The position numbers and the translations under genes were made by a program. A stretch of DNA of 64,000 bases from Aphis gossypii (lineage: Eukaryota > Arthropoda > Insecta > Hemiptera > Aphididae): NCBI RefSeq assembly GCF_020184175.1, contig NC_065532.1, positions 11,904,001-11,968,000 of the forward strand. The letters run 5' to 3'. This document shows, piece after piece, positions 1-14,900 of this stretch. The notes beneath the pieces were generated by a model. The model worked only from the letters and a program-made list of their open reading frames with translations, made no database searches and was not told where the DNA came from. Numbering within the stretch: position 1 is the first letter of the stretch; every line of letters starts with the position of its first letter.

Positions 1-1417
1 CGAACAGACTTTAGATAAAACCATCGATTATACATTGTAATGCTTTTGTGATATTTTTATGAATTGTATAGAGAATAATATACTTTTAAATATTGATAGT
101 GGTTTTTTATTACTTCGTTCGACTGTAATGTTTATTGTATAAATATATGCTGCATTCATAATAAATAAAATATTTTTCATGTTATGTTCAGAGTCCTAGG
201 ATTTACGAAGAACAAAAAATTGTTGGGCCTTAATTGTAGATTAATTTTGACTAGATAGAAAAATGTAGTGTAAATCAACAAATTAATAATAATACATTAT
301 ACATTTGGAACAAAATTGAACTTTATGATAACTTCAAACTTTACACATAGACATTTTTACTGAGGAGAGGATAAATCCTTACTGTAGCTTTTTTATAATA
401 TCAAATAACTGGTATTTTTGATATTAGACGAGTGTTTTTTATGATCTTACTATAAGCAGTAAATAGTATGTTATTTCATGTTATATGTTTATGATAATCG
501 ATAAATTATTTTTGATTCGTTATCTTGTTATTTGTTTCCATATTTTTTCGTTTTGACCGTCAACGGATATTAGTTGACCTAATTGTGCAAACTTACTATC
601 CTGAAGTCATGCTTTAATTTATCCATATTGAAATTATAATATTTTTCGTGGCTTGTAATTTTACTTAGGTAACTTTATTTGTCCTATAAAGTTTTTTTAA
701 GGCCTAATAAATACTTGGATTCGTATAGCATCTGGTAACAGTGAGGTGGTTTGAGGTTAAATTGTTTGACGAATTTCTATAGAACAGATAATAGCCTATA
801 GTGCCCAATATGGAGCTTAACGAACCAAGTATTGTTTGCATAACTTTTGTGCGTGGCAGCATGTTCATTTGTATTTTCCTAGCCTGTTATAAATTATATT
901 AAATACGTGTACATCGGCTGATGTGTTTTTAGAATATTATGTATGTACGTATTATAGGTATCGAGCAAATAAATAACTTATTGTCTAAATTATTTTTACT
1001 AATTTAACAGATTATTGAATGTAGATTGAATTATAAATAAAGTAGTTTCTATTGTTATAAAATTACCACGTTTTTGTATGCAGTTAATGCAGGTAATGTA
1101 GTTAATATCAGTTAGGCTATGTAAGTGATATTTTATTCTATTTTTTTTTCTATGTGTTGTTGGTCTTCATATTAACTCGGCTGCAAGAGCATTAGTTACA
1201 TTATTTTTAATTAGATAATAGAATATAATTATTTACTTAATTTACAATAAATTACATTATAATTCGTTGGTTAAATTAATTGATTTTAAAAAGAAAGGAA
1301 TTTTCTTGTGTTTTGCCCTAGGGTTTAGACTTAAGAGTTAAGACCGACTGTATCATCAAAGCATTCGGTCATTCCGAGGCGTATTTGATCCTGTTCATAT
1401 TGTAGACTCAATAATAT

Positions 1418-1457
<40 letters not shown>

Positions 1458-2812
1458 AATATATATTATCTGTTGTATATAAATGTAACAAAAATTCGTA
1501 TGTTTGTTATATGTGTATAATATCGATTGTAAAAAAATATCAGTATATTCATGTTTATATTAAAACCAAATATTCGTTAAAAAAGTTATAGTCAAAAAGA
1601 CAAAACTAAACAAGGAAGAGTTACCAAGTATGCTCTTTCTATTTTATTATTTAATATTGAATTATTTAAATTCTAGTTTTTGGAATTTTTAAGCATATTA
1701 ATTTTGATATATTTATTCAAAATTCATCTAAAAGTATAAAAGTACTCACGGTAGGAACTGGAACAATTTTTACAAATTATAAAATGTTATTAGGTCATTA
1801 TAAATTAGTAATTATTAGTTACTTCTACAGTTAACAAATAATATCATAATATCATGAACTAACTTATTATCCTTGGTATACAAAGTTAAATAACTCAAAA
1901 ATTGCTCATTAAAATTTCGATTCTGACATTTGTAGTCATCTGCTTAAAAGTTTGCAGTAAAAAATGTTAGTTATTTGAAATAATAAGCGCGTAACATGAT
2001 ACTACTTAAATAGTATAAAACTATAAACACTATCCTTATTTAAAAATTCCAAGAATCAGAATTTGAATAATTTCATTATTAAAAGGAATACGGGGAAAAA
2101 ATAATGCATTGTAATTCACCCTGTGTATTTAATATAGGTATTGTTATCTTTAAACGTTGTAACTTTGAAACTAATCGTTTATAACAATTTTTAACGAACG
2201 CAATTAATAATTGAATCGCGTTAAGTTTTTAACTATATAACAATATAAATGATTGAAATTTCTGAGTATTTCGTTTTATTTTATATAAAAATATATTTTC
2301 AATCGTTTTTTTTTTTTTTTATTATTAATCAATTGTTCGTATTTATTTGTTTATTTCTGAAAGCAACACATTGTTCGTTAAAGTATTTATTTTGATTATA
2401 ACTATGCTAATAATATATATACACTGCAGAGGGCGCAAAAATGAATCATACTCCTGTGACAGATTTGCTATACGTTATTTAATAATGACTAGTTGGTATG
2501 GTATACAAATTGAAAGCTTATACAAACCGATAAAATCTTCGTTTGGCGCTGTGTATTTAATGAGAATTCACAGTTTTGCGAAATCGCAAGTGTGCACATT
2601 AGTACGTTTATTGAACGAATATAATTTTCAAAATTAGATTAATTAAAACACATACGCGTAACCGTGCAAGCAGAACATCTATCGGATATTCTTCGGGCGT
2701 GTCCAATGAATGAACGATACAATAATAATGCCATACGAATTCGATATTAATATATTATACGTATAACGATACTAATTTTTAATAATATTATTATGCACAC
2801 GTTATGTTTCAG
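1..2812. other. Intron/upstream sequence of the PfkB kinase gene
   Basis: AT-rich with no exon that I can support. The missing first strand of the kinase is not found here, so this is probably intron. It contains a (CT)n(TA)n microsatellite at 1419-1456 and a T run near 2306-2320. Confidence 0.6.
1419..1456. repeat. (CT)n(TA)n microsatellite
   Basis: A compound run of CT dinucleotides passing directly into TA dinucleotides. Confidence 0.9.
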
Positions 2813-2974
2813 CTAGACGGTCGTATGTTGGCAGGTCAAATGAAACGTGTCAGCGGCGGGGTAGGTAGAAATATAGCGGACGCTTTGGGCCGATTCGGAC
2901 ACGACGTCTGTTTCATGTCCGCTGTCGGCGACGACTCGAACGGCGACACGATAATCAAATCGCTCGGCCATATA
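2813..2974 (+). CDS. PfkB kinase exon a (signature 1)
   Basis: 54 codons, phase 0 at both ends. Acceptor is TTTCAG ending at 2812 and donor is GTTAGT at 2975. It encodes LDGRMLAGQMKRVSGG followed by VGRNIADALGRFGHDV and SAVGDDSNGDTI, the Gly-rich sugar-binding signature of the family. The ATG at 2804 lies in the splice acceptor and is not the start codon. Confidence 0.88.
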
Positions 2975-5900
2975 GTTAGTATATTATTCTTTCGTCCACC
3001 GTCTTTATACGATATTACATTACACGTTTTCTGTATCGTTAAGACCGTTTTTTTTTTTTTTTTTAGAACACAGATAAGATCGTCGTTGCCAATAATCAGT
3101 CGACGTCTTGGTGCGTGGTGTTTCAGGACCAGCACGGCGATTGCATGGCCTGCATAGGTGACATGGAATGCCACAAACGAATATCTGTTGACATGGTAAT
3201 TTATGGGCTCGGTTTCTGTTTATAGATTATAATATATTTTGTATAATTTAATTCCTTTTGAAATATTATCGAAATGATTTAATATATACTATAGACAACG
3301 CGACGCAATCGCACGTATAAACGGTGGTGTGGGCGCCTATAATACTATTGTATACCTGGTGACTGGTACACCTAAAATGCTTAGTCGAATAATTCGTTTT
3401 CTATGTTAATCGAGTTTCTTAATACCGTCGGTGTGATTGAATTACTTTAATCGTCAAGTTAATATTTTAATTGCTTTGACAACATCGAGTATTCGATTAC
3501 TCAATTATAATCATTAGTTTTAAGGCTTTATTCGTTTATGATATTTTATGCAATATACTGTAATAATATAAAAAAGAAATAAAGAACTTAACATTTTTTT
3601 CAACATATTTTGATATATTATAGAATTTGGAAAATGATTAGTATAAATAAAATCCATTGAATGAACTTAAATAAATAATATAAATAAAATGCTAAATATT
3701 TTTATCAATGATATATATATATTAATATTATTATTTATATATTTATTTAATATAAATATATAGCATGTATATCCGTATGTAAATATTATATACAGTGGAC
3801 ACCGCTTATAAAACTCATTTTGGAATCAGCACAGATTTAGTCTTATAACCGAATGAATCTTATAAGCAAAGTGGAAAAAAAAAACAAAAATGTTAATTAT
3901 TAATGACTCATATTTTACTCTAATCTACTTAAATACATATTATGCTTATTGGCAAATAAATAAAATCAGATAATACAGTTAAATACATATTTTAATTATG
4001 CAAATAGGTAAAATTTATTTTATGTACCTCTGTACTTGTTTACGATTAAAAAATTATAATTTTGGTTTGTTTTGTATTACGTGTCAGATAATTAGGAGTG
4101 TAATATTAATACTTCACACTACAATAACGATAATTGCGATAAATATGAAATCGCATATTTGTTGTACTTACATACACTCATTATAAAGCATGAATAGAAA
4201 CCAGAAACAATAATTGACAAAAATATGTACATTTTCAAAATCAATTTATTTCTACATTTTAACCAAAATTGTTTAATTTTAGACTAATAACCAAAGTGGT
4301 GAGTCTTATAAACGGATTTTTTATAATGTATTTGGATATGTCCGGACCGTTTCAGACGATTCGAGTCTAATAAGCGACTGAACCTTTATTATTCGCGAAT
4401 CTTATAAGCGGCGTCCACTGTATAATACATATTAGATATTTTTTTATTATAAATCTTTTTTCGCGACTTTATTGGCAATGCTTATTAGTTACAAAATATT
4501 TTCATATTATTTTAATGTAATATTACATATATTATAAAAATAGTGATAAGTGTATAATAATATTAAAAAACGAACAAAAATTTCTTAGATATTTGAATTT
4601 TACTAAATACAATTCATTTGATTTTTAAAACTTAATTAATACACTTTTTAGTCTAATTTTGTTTTTAGGGCTAATAATATACTAATATATAATATACACT
4701 ATACAGTGTGTTCATTAATTTAGGAAACACTGAACTTCTGGGCCTGATTATATTAGAATAAATCGTTTTTATTTTTTTTTTATAAGCTGATGGTATATAA
4801 ATACACATCTATAGATACATTTTAAAATTTTTATCATTTCGATCTGAGCATGCGCATTAAAAATGTTTTTTATTTTATAGCAACAATTATTTTGTACACA
4901 ATATTTGAATAGGCCTAATTTTTAAAGACATTTTAATGAATCAACTATGGTTGTAAAATAAAATTTAATATTTTTACGAATTTTTATTTTTTTTTTTTAA
5001 ATAATTTTATACCCATATTATGTTAGTCTTGTTTAATATGTTGTTTATAATAATTAAAAAAAAAAAAAAAAAAAAAAAAATACCTACGTATAAATATTAT
5101 TTAAAAAATAACCAATAATAAATAATTATAAATTATTTTATGCATTATTAAGAATAGTAAAAATATTAATGATTTATTAAAATTGAAGTGGCTCTTATTA
5201 TTCAGTCAATTTTGAATTTAGAACCATAGTCATTGAATCATCATAATTACTTTCAAAAATAGGCCTATTTGAATATCGCGTTCAAAATAATTGTTGTTAT
5301 AAAATTAAAAAACATTTTTACTGCATATGCGCAGATAAAAAAGATAAAAATTTTGAAATGTATCTATAAAATAATATATATTTAATATATACGTATACCA
5401 AAGACTTATAAAAAAAAACCTGATTTATTCCAGTATAAATTTAATGTTCCCTAAATTGGTGAATACACTGTATATATATTATAATGTATGTTATAAATTG
5501 TGATTGATTATATAAATATTAAAACAATACATTGATAAATAAAATATCTAGCCACTTATCTAACATTTTATTTAATTTCTTAAAAAGGTATTATATACAT
5601 AATATTTATTCATATTCACGTAGGTATCGTACCTTTAAGTGGAAGGAAATTAAACGTTTATTTATTTTAGTGTTAATAATTATGACAAAAATAATGCGAG
5701 TGGTATTTAAATAAATCTAAGTAGGTAGTAAAACATTCATTTTAACTTAATGACTTGATAAAAATTAAAGTTTTTATAATTATTTTTATTGTCTGAAAAA
5801 ATATTTACTTAACGGACTACGAATTTAAAATGAATTATATGGTACTTAATATTTTTTTATATTCCATTTAGTTTTGATAATAAAATTGTTTTGTTATGTA

Positions 5901-8900
5901 TTGTGAAGCTAAATAAAAATTAAAAGAAATTAATTTAGAAAGTTGTCAAATACGATCACTGTACAAATATATAACTATGTATAATACAATCACTCAAAAG
6001 TTTATTTTCAATTAATTCTATCAAAAAGTTTACAATTTGAAGATCAAGTCGTATCATATGAAATACAATGTCGCATTATATATTTTTAAATTAATATTGC
6101 TTAGTTATAACGTACACTTATCTCATAGTTCTAAAACAATCAATTTCGGTATTATTGTAATAACTATTAGCGTGTCAGTCATTTTTAGTTAATTACATTT
6201 TATTTTTAAATCATTAATGCTTAACAGTCAATTAAAAAAAAAAAAATAATAATAAATACATGATGAGGATAGTGAACAGTTATTTTTACAACTATTTTTG
6301 ATTTTTATTACTTTTTTAAGTTTAAACTGTTTGTGGTCTTAACGATTTAGGTTAGTGACCATAATAAAATACCTATTTTTCGTTTAATAATATAATTATT
6401 TGAAATTTGATTTTCGAAAGTTTTAAATGTAATTAAATATTTTATTTTTAAAATTCTTGAGATTTAAACTTGATTTTTACTACTGAAACAATATCTCATA
6501 GTGGTAAAAACTTCTGTTTTCAAATAAAAACCTTTTTTTTTTTTTTACTGTATTGAATAATTTTTCTAAAAATATAGACGTCTTGGATTCAAACAGTTTT
6601 TGAGTTGTTTAAAATTATGTGCTAAAATGTAATAGTTCCATAATAATGGGTGCTATGGACGCTATGATAATTTGAAAATTTTAATAATTAATATTAATTT
6701 TTTAAAAGTTTATAATTTGTAAAATAAATATTATCACTAATATGATATGTATTTACTATTTTATATTTTTAAAAACCGTTTTGAAGGACTATTATATCTT
6801 TAGTGTAAAAATTATAATAACTGAAAGTCCATAAGCTCAATTTTTGGATTAGTTACATGAAAATGTTCAAAAAATTCATCCTTTTAATAATTTACAGTGA
6901 TAACGGTGTTCTCATTTGAAATAAAGACATTTGTATCAATAGGTGTTACTACAGACACTTAAAATAACACAAAAAAAAAAAAAAATCAAGAATTTGAAAC
7001 TATATTCTTTAAGTATACTCAAACATTTTAAAAATAAAATGTTTAATACATTTTTTATTACAGAAAATGGGGCTACTATTGATTATTTGTATTTTGTGTA
7101 ATAATTTTTTTTTAAATAAGTTGAATTATTATTATTTTACGAATCACATCATAAAATTTATTGTTATCATTATTTCTTGTCGATAGATCAAGAAAAATAT
7201 CGATGCGTTATACCAAAGTCCACTCGTGGTTATCGATGGCAATGTTTGTCCGGAGACAATGGAATTTGTAATTGGATTTTGCAACGAGGAAAACATACCA
7301 GGTAAGTGTCCAGTTGTCTAAAATGGAGTAAATATATTTTGGATATTATGTAGTTTCTCTTGTGATTTGTAATTTGTTGTATTCTGCAGTATACTTTGAA
7401 ACAACTGACATTGCTGTGGCTTCCAAACCATTCTATTCGGATATGTGGAAAGCGCTTTCCTTTATGTCTCCAAACTTAAAAGAGCTCCAAGAAATATCTA
7501 AAAAACTTCCAGGTAAACATTATCATATTTTAATATAGTTTTACAATTAGTTCTCCAAAATACGAGCATATTATATTTTAACACATTTTTCTGATTGTAA
7601 GTAATTATTCTAAATAAATAGTTTAATATTTATGTACTTTTTATTTTTATGAATTTGGAATCTCACATTTTGAATGCATCATAATAAATACTGATCGTAA
7701 TAGCCAGTTTTACATAAAACCATTGTTTGTACGTACTTAATATTCCTCATTTTTTTTTATCACATAACATAATTTTGAAAGAGTTAAAAAATAAAAATCA
7801 TTTTATATTTTCATAATATATATTTTTCATTTTCATACTAATAATTTACTACTTAATTTAAATTTTCAAGGCTACGAATTATTATAAAAAATAATTTTTA
7901 TTAATTTCAATAAGTTGTTTTTTTAAATATTTTTTTCATATAAATTATTTTTTACGGTTCTCAAATGCAATGATTCATAGGTAATCAATATTTAAATAAT
8001 TATTGTAGGCAGGTACTTAATATTATTTATTAGTGTTTATTTTATAAAATAATATTTAAATAAATATTAAATAATTTTTTTAACAGACTATATATTTAAT
8101 TTATATAAACTATTTTAAAAATTTCGACATTTGATAATTTTTAACTTTTGATGATGATATCAATTTTCTTAGCGAGATAAATTTTCTATTACGAATTCTC
8201 AAATTAAAAACAAAATGTTATTGTTACATGTTTTGTCATTCTTCATCGCAAAAGTTTTTGTTGTTTACAATATATTATATTATTATGATTCCAAGTGATT
8301 AACTAGCTGTTCTCTTTAGTGCCTCCCACTGTTATGTATATTTGCTAAGGGGCTAAAGGATTTTATCACTGTTTTATTTACTTATTTAAATTAGTTACGC
8401 ATAAGAAATTGTATTGCACAGTTTCACATGAATAATTTTGACGATCAAACAATGCTCAAACTGTTCATTTATTTTCTAGGATGTACGGCTTCATTAATAA
8501 ATAAACATAAATAGTATAAGTGTTATTATTAATATATTTTAAATGTTATAGAAATTTAATGAATCCCATAAATAAACAATTTAAAAACACTGATGTATAG
8601 TTTATAAGTAGTGAAATGACGTAGAGTGTAAACTACTGAAAGTCAATCATTAAATTGTTATTTAAATTATATCAGTTGTTAGAAGAAAGTACTTATATTA
8701 TTTATTTGAAAATTGAAAAATCAATGAATATTAATAAATAATATGAAATTAAGCATAGATTGTATTATATAATATATATATATATTTTTTTAGAAGCTAT
8801 ACCGATGTACTAATATTATATTTCATATACCACTGAAAACAAACGTTGCATTTTCGCATTTTCTTTCTTTAATAATTTTATTCATATAATTTTTATACCT

Positions 8901-11900
8901 AATCAATATTTTAGACATTTATTTTATAATACTTTTACTAGTTATATAAGCCTACCAAAAATATTATAAATTCAAATTGATATTATTTAATTTACTAAAT
9001 AATCTGAAACAAAAATTGAAAAAAAAAATTATATTATTTGTTTTTATGTTTCTAAGAAAGTTGAGATAGCTTTATTTAGAGTTACAGAGCTAATTTATGT
9101 TAATATTTTAAAAGTTAAACTACTTATTTGCATTTAGTATGAAAATAGTTATGTAAGTTTTAAAGACTACTTAAAAAGCGAGTAGAAGAGTATATAAATA
9201 GGCTGGTGGGTAGGTTTGAGGGAAGATGTTGTGGGGCACAGGTACAAGTATATATTTTTCAGACGATTCACTAGAAACCATAATTTTACCGTGAGAATGG
9301 TGTATAAATGATATATACATCATGTAGCGTTTATTTTCAGGGTTATTTTTCATCGATTTGGAAATATAATACGTAGAAACCTTGTTATGTATTCTAACTA
9401 AATAATATTTAAAAACAGACATTTTGGCATTGGCCGTTTTTATTATAATGACAATATTATCTGCTAGCTATATTGTATGTAATATGTATACAATATTATA
9501 ATTGTTTATAATAGATTTGAAGTTTAATATAATAATACCGTAACTTGCATCTGGACCATTTACGCGAAATGTATAGCCCAATAATATATATTTATACACC
9601 GCTGACCGGTAAAAAATATTCAAAGAAGGTCTTTTCACACGTTAAAAATTATTTTATTTAAATAGTATAACATTTTTAGAATAATTTTTTTGAAGTTTAA
9701 GTTATTGTGAAGATTGCATTTAAAAAATATATATATATTTTTACTATTTTTTATTGTTATCAGTGAAACTAAAACATATTAGTGACAACATATATTATCA
9801 ATTTTATATTCCAAAGCAGTTTATTTTTCTGAGATATATTAAAATAAAATTTTGGTGGCGGTGTTTGAAACCGAGTGGACAATGAAAATGGAGGAGCACA
9901 TACGTAATCTTATCTCCTATAAGTTAAATACAATATAGCATAACACAAAATATGTTCAAATTCGTGCGGAAAAGAATACTAAGGAATTCCATGGTTTTAA
10001 AATTTGCCCTTGTCTAACGCGTGTGGACACTGAAGAATATACGAGATATGCGTGTACCGTGTATTGGTGAGGTAATCGTTAAAATCGTTTTTACGAGTCA
10101 AAAAGAAAACGGAAATCAACGAAAATGCGGGGATAAGTCGTGAAAGTGCCGTTATCGATAAACAAACCACAGACTTCTTACAAATCCCTGACAGCAAAAG
10201 AATTGTGGGTTTTCGTCGCCAATCGGAGATCGAAATATCATGATTACTCTCTCGTGTATTTTTCATTACTTATATATATATATTAAGTGAAGTGTCAGAA
10301 AAATAAATTGGTTCAAAAATGATATATATATATATATGTATTTAAATTATGATTTCATATTTCTATTGAACGTGTCATTTTTTTATTGGAATACATTTGT
10401 ATTCTGTTTGTAGAAAACATGGCGTTACGAAGTATCCCTATTGAACATTTTATTTATTACTAAATTCAAAACCGTAAATATTTGACGGCAAAATATTAAT
10501 TTTATGAAATACATGTATAGGTACGTTATTGTTGATACAAATTACAAATTTACAAAAATTATTATTTTTGTTTTTATTTATACTAGAGTTATTACTCAAG
10601 TTATGTTTTACCCATCATAGATTATTGCCTAAAGTAAAATCTTCAAAACTATATTTTTTATCTTATTTTTCGTTAAATAAACAATTTAAAATATATACAT
10701 ATAAATTATTGACCGTTGGTTTGTGACTAATGTATTCTTGACATGTTTTATAAATAATTCGATGTAATAATCCTATTGTAGTCTACATTTGTTGTATGGA
10801 ACAATAACTAACAATTTTGAATGATATCTATGTATTTATATTTTAAGGGTTACTTCATCATATAATATAAAACATTATTATTTATGACCTTATAAATACT
10901 ATGAGTCTATATTTATTATACAAATTTCATATTGTTTATACTTATAGGGTCATTTATTTAACAGTATTGTGGTTTTAATTTTCAATAATTTTTTTTCGAT
11001 TTTTTTTTGTTAATATGATATATTCTTGGTTAGGTAGAATAATACTATTTAAATTATTCAAAGAACTTATAATACTTATTTATTTTTATTCTTTGTTTTA
11101 ATAAAGTGTTTCAGTTAATATAATATTAAATTGATATCATATTATTTTTTATTACTTTGGTTTTTTTTCTAGTAAAAACTCTTTAGAATTCGATTCATTT
11201 TGATTAAAACCTATTACAAAGTATAATAATATAAATAGATTTTGCGTATAACTGGACGAATTAAATAAGATTTACAATATAAGAGAGAAGGGTTACTAAA
11301 TATAAAAAAAAATAATAATGAACTCTTTTCAAAAATTCCATTATACGTTGGCTATGTTCTTATTAAATTAAAAATGAGAAGCTACATAAATTTCTTTGAG
11401 GTTTAATAAGACTAAAAATCTCTAATCAAGAACGGCCATTTACTAGTTAAGTTATATTACTTGTATATAAACAACTTTTTAACTTCACTTGAGTGAGTTG
11501 TAAAGAATATACAAGCATCGTTTTTAATGAGAGAAAAAAAGTATACACATATATTATATTTTAATTAGTAAACTGCTGGTAATTGATTTAAAAATTATAT
11601 ACTCTACGAAAATAAAATAATTCCATCTAGTTCTTCGTAGTTATTATTTACATTTAACCATCAACAACGTCAGTTTCAACTGATATTGTTTATGCTTGCC
11701 AACTACCAACGTATTGAAAGTTATAATAAGTACTTTATTATTTATATTTCACTATTTATGTCAATTAGTTATGTTTTGTTGCATATTATACTAGTCAGAA
11801 ATTAAGTTTGGAAATTTCTAATACTATTATCTGACATTTATATAACACAGGTGCGTGAGACATAAATCATTATAATGGTATAGGCAAGAGGTAACATGTT

Positions 11901-14900
11901 GAAAAAATATTATGATGATGCAAATAACTCAAATTTGTTGTAGAGTTTTTGAAATGATAGTAGTATTATCGTATTCACCTATTTATTGTACATAAGTTAT
12001 TAAGTATGTAGGTGTTTGAAATTTGAATATATTTATTTTATTGTAAATATATAATGGAAACAAAAATATATTATTTGATTGTTAGTTCAATGCAATCGCA
12101 TAAAGGTTTTTTACACCAAAATCGGTAAATAAGGTAATAGGGTTTAATTTTAATGGATGTTTAAATAAATATTTTCGTCTATTTTTCCATGCACTGTACT
12201 GGCTATAGTGTTATTGATGATTAAATGTATTCAGTAATTTATCTTCCACTCATCGCAACATTATAGTTATACCACCATCTATAGATGAAGTTGATTTTGA
12301 CTCGACGCTATTTAACATTTCGATGCTTCAATGAAGCAGATATGAAACTAAAATTCATGGTTTTACATTCATATTAATATATTATATCATCTCTGTGTAT
12401 GCTATAATTCAATAACTATATTTTCCACTCGGTCTGTCATTCGAACATCGTCAATAAAATTATAGATGCATGGTAAAAATGATTTTAAAAGGTACCTACA
12501 ACCCATCAAAAAGCACTTAACAACCGTGACAACAAATTATTTTTAATCTGAAATTGATTGGTTCTTTGCATAATCAAATTTAAAATTAATTCTTCTTTTA
12601 TTAAAATTGTATGTAGTATACTTATATGGTAAGTTACTTTTCGTACAAGTAGAAAACGAGATAAAAACGATTTGCAAAATAAATGTATAGCGCATGATTA
12701 CGTTTGAAAAATATACACTTATTACCTTTGTGAAAGCCTGTCTAATTCATCGAGACTGAGTAGCGTTTTAATATTTAAAATATATATTTTGATGAACCAT
12801 ACAGATTATTTTCTACTATATGGATAGAAATGTAAAACTTTGATTACCTACCTAACAATTATTTCAACGGATATGTATTATTTCAGTGTATACAGTATAG
12901 GTACAGTACCACACTGTCAGTGGAATATGTTTTGACAAAATGTTTTTCGCGAGATTTTTGTTTTTCATTTGTGTTCTCCCTAACGGAATATACCGTGTAC
13001 ACTACATTTCTCTTTCTTGACGACGAACAGCGTCGTCAATGATTAATGTACCAAAACTTCTTACATGAATACCACTCAGACGTCAAGAGCCAGCGTGTAG
13101 ATGCATACACAATAGCAACGTATTGTCTTCAATCAGCGGTTTATAGCGAATGAGTTATTCTGAAATCACTTGGAACTATAAAAGCATTACAATTATTTCG
13201 ATTGTGAACAGTAGTAGGAGATTTTTTAAAGGGGAGAGAATGAAACAGAGATGGAGAAATGAGAATAAAAAAATAAAAAAATATATATATAATTTAAATT
13301 TTATACGATTCTTGAAATTCAAACTTCATTTGAAGTTTTAAGTTTTTATTTTTGGTTTGTCAATAACAATGAAAAACCGTTTATTTTTAAATTAAAAAAG
13401 TTGATACTTCTCAAAAAATGTCTATAAAATGATTATAATATAGTAGTTATATTTTTCTTTTTATTTAGACCCAGAAATATAATAATGCAAAGTTAAATCT
13501 AATTTATTTTATTATTTAAAAAAAAAAATATCTAACAAATTATTTTTTAAATAGTTTATCAAACATAAATGTTCAAAAATTACTTACCTATCAAATATAA
13601 TGATATTTTATGAAATGTAATAAATTCATTACATAAAATATGAATGATTTATTTGTATTTTAGTTCAGTTATATTATTATAGTCCTTTAATAAAAATTAA
13701 TAAAAATTAAAAAAATAATAATATTGTACCTTTTTGAAATAATTAAAATTAGTTCTTTTAGACTGGTAAACGAATTATTTTATCTAGACATTATTGTTTT
13801 AAAATAAATACGAATAAGACACTACATTTTGAACATCTAATACATTATTCTTTATAAATGACTCTTTACTACCTTGCAAAATGAAAAACATTTAATAAAA
13901 ATCCAATTTTTCGTACAATAATAATAAAGTAAGACATGTCTTAGAGTATTTTTTTGTAAATATAACATGTCATTTTAAAATCAATTATTCCATTGTTATT
14001 CGTGATACTCAGAATTTAAAACACAAAAGAATTATTGTTTTTTCAAACCTAATATTGTCACATTTAATTTAATTTCTAAACTGTAAAATGTACCATCAAC
14101 TCAAGATTTGAACCTATCTATTTTTGTCAGTATTTTTTTATCAATTAAAAATTTAATCGCAGCTTTTCAAATTGAAATGATTGTAAAACAACCGTCTGTC
14201 ATAGGGAAGTTCCATGGAGTTTCATTGTATAAGGGGCGTGAATTTGACATAACAGTTTTAAGTCTTAAACATATCCAATAATATTTAAATAGACTTGTTG
14301 GACATTGTTGGAATTTGTTGTAAATTAATATATTAAAGCACATAAAAATAAATATCTATACATAATATTTAATTCCAAAGACTTAATCAACTCATGAGTC
14401 TTAATTAAAAAAAAAAAAAAATTCAATATATTTTTTTAACATTTAGTAATGATTTATTTATAATATTTATAGTCAAATTTTACTTTTACTTTTTATAAGT
14501 GACTACAATATAAACCAGAAAACAACTGTAACTTTAGGATGTCGCTGAATGAAATCATATAATTTGACTTATTTTTATAGTTAATACAAATTTAAAATCC
14601 ATTCTTAACATAGGGACCTATAATATTATTACAATTTTTTTTTTTGTTTTAATAAAATGTCTACCAATAATATAACTAAAAATTGAGAATTTACATAATT
14701 ATTGTTTACCAGTACCTCATTATAATATAAACATCCTATGATTTGTGCTTTATATTATCTTATTACTAAAATCGTATAGGTACACGTTCGGAGGTTAACG
14801 TATATTTTTCGACTATATTATTCGATTAGCGCCATTAACGATCGTTTAAATATTACGTCCTAGATATTACACTGAAATAATCCATACTTGGACCTTATCT

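Larger units (their letters stand above)
3196..7186 (+). other. PfkB gene intron (3,991 bp) with two MITEs
   Basis: Bounded by GTAATT and CGATAG. Besides the two elements at 3793-4420 and 4704-5470, it holds A and T runs and nothing that looks coding. Confidence 0.8.

Noticed and set aside
157..175. AATAAATAAAATA as a polyadenylation signal of an upstream gene
   Set aside because: No coding end is visible before it and such motifs are frequent in this AT-rich DNA.
2804..3157. Plus-strand frame starting at the ATG at 2804
   Set aside because: The ATG is inside the splice acceptor and the frame reads through the 92-bp intron; the real coding is split there.
2836..3174. Minus-strand open frame of 112 codons
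   Set aside because: It is the antisense shadow of two PfkB exons and their short intron.
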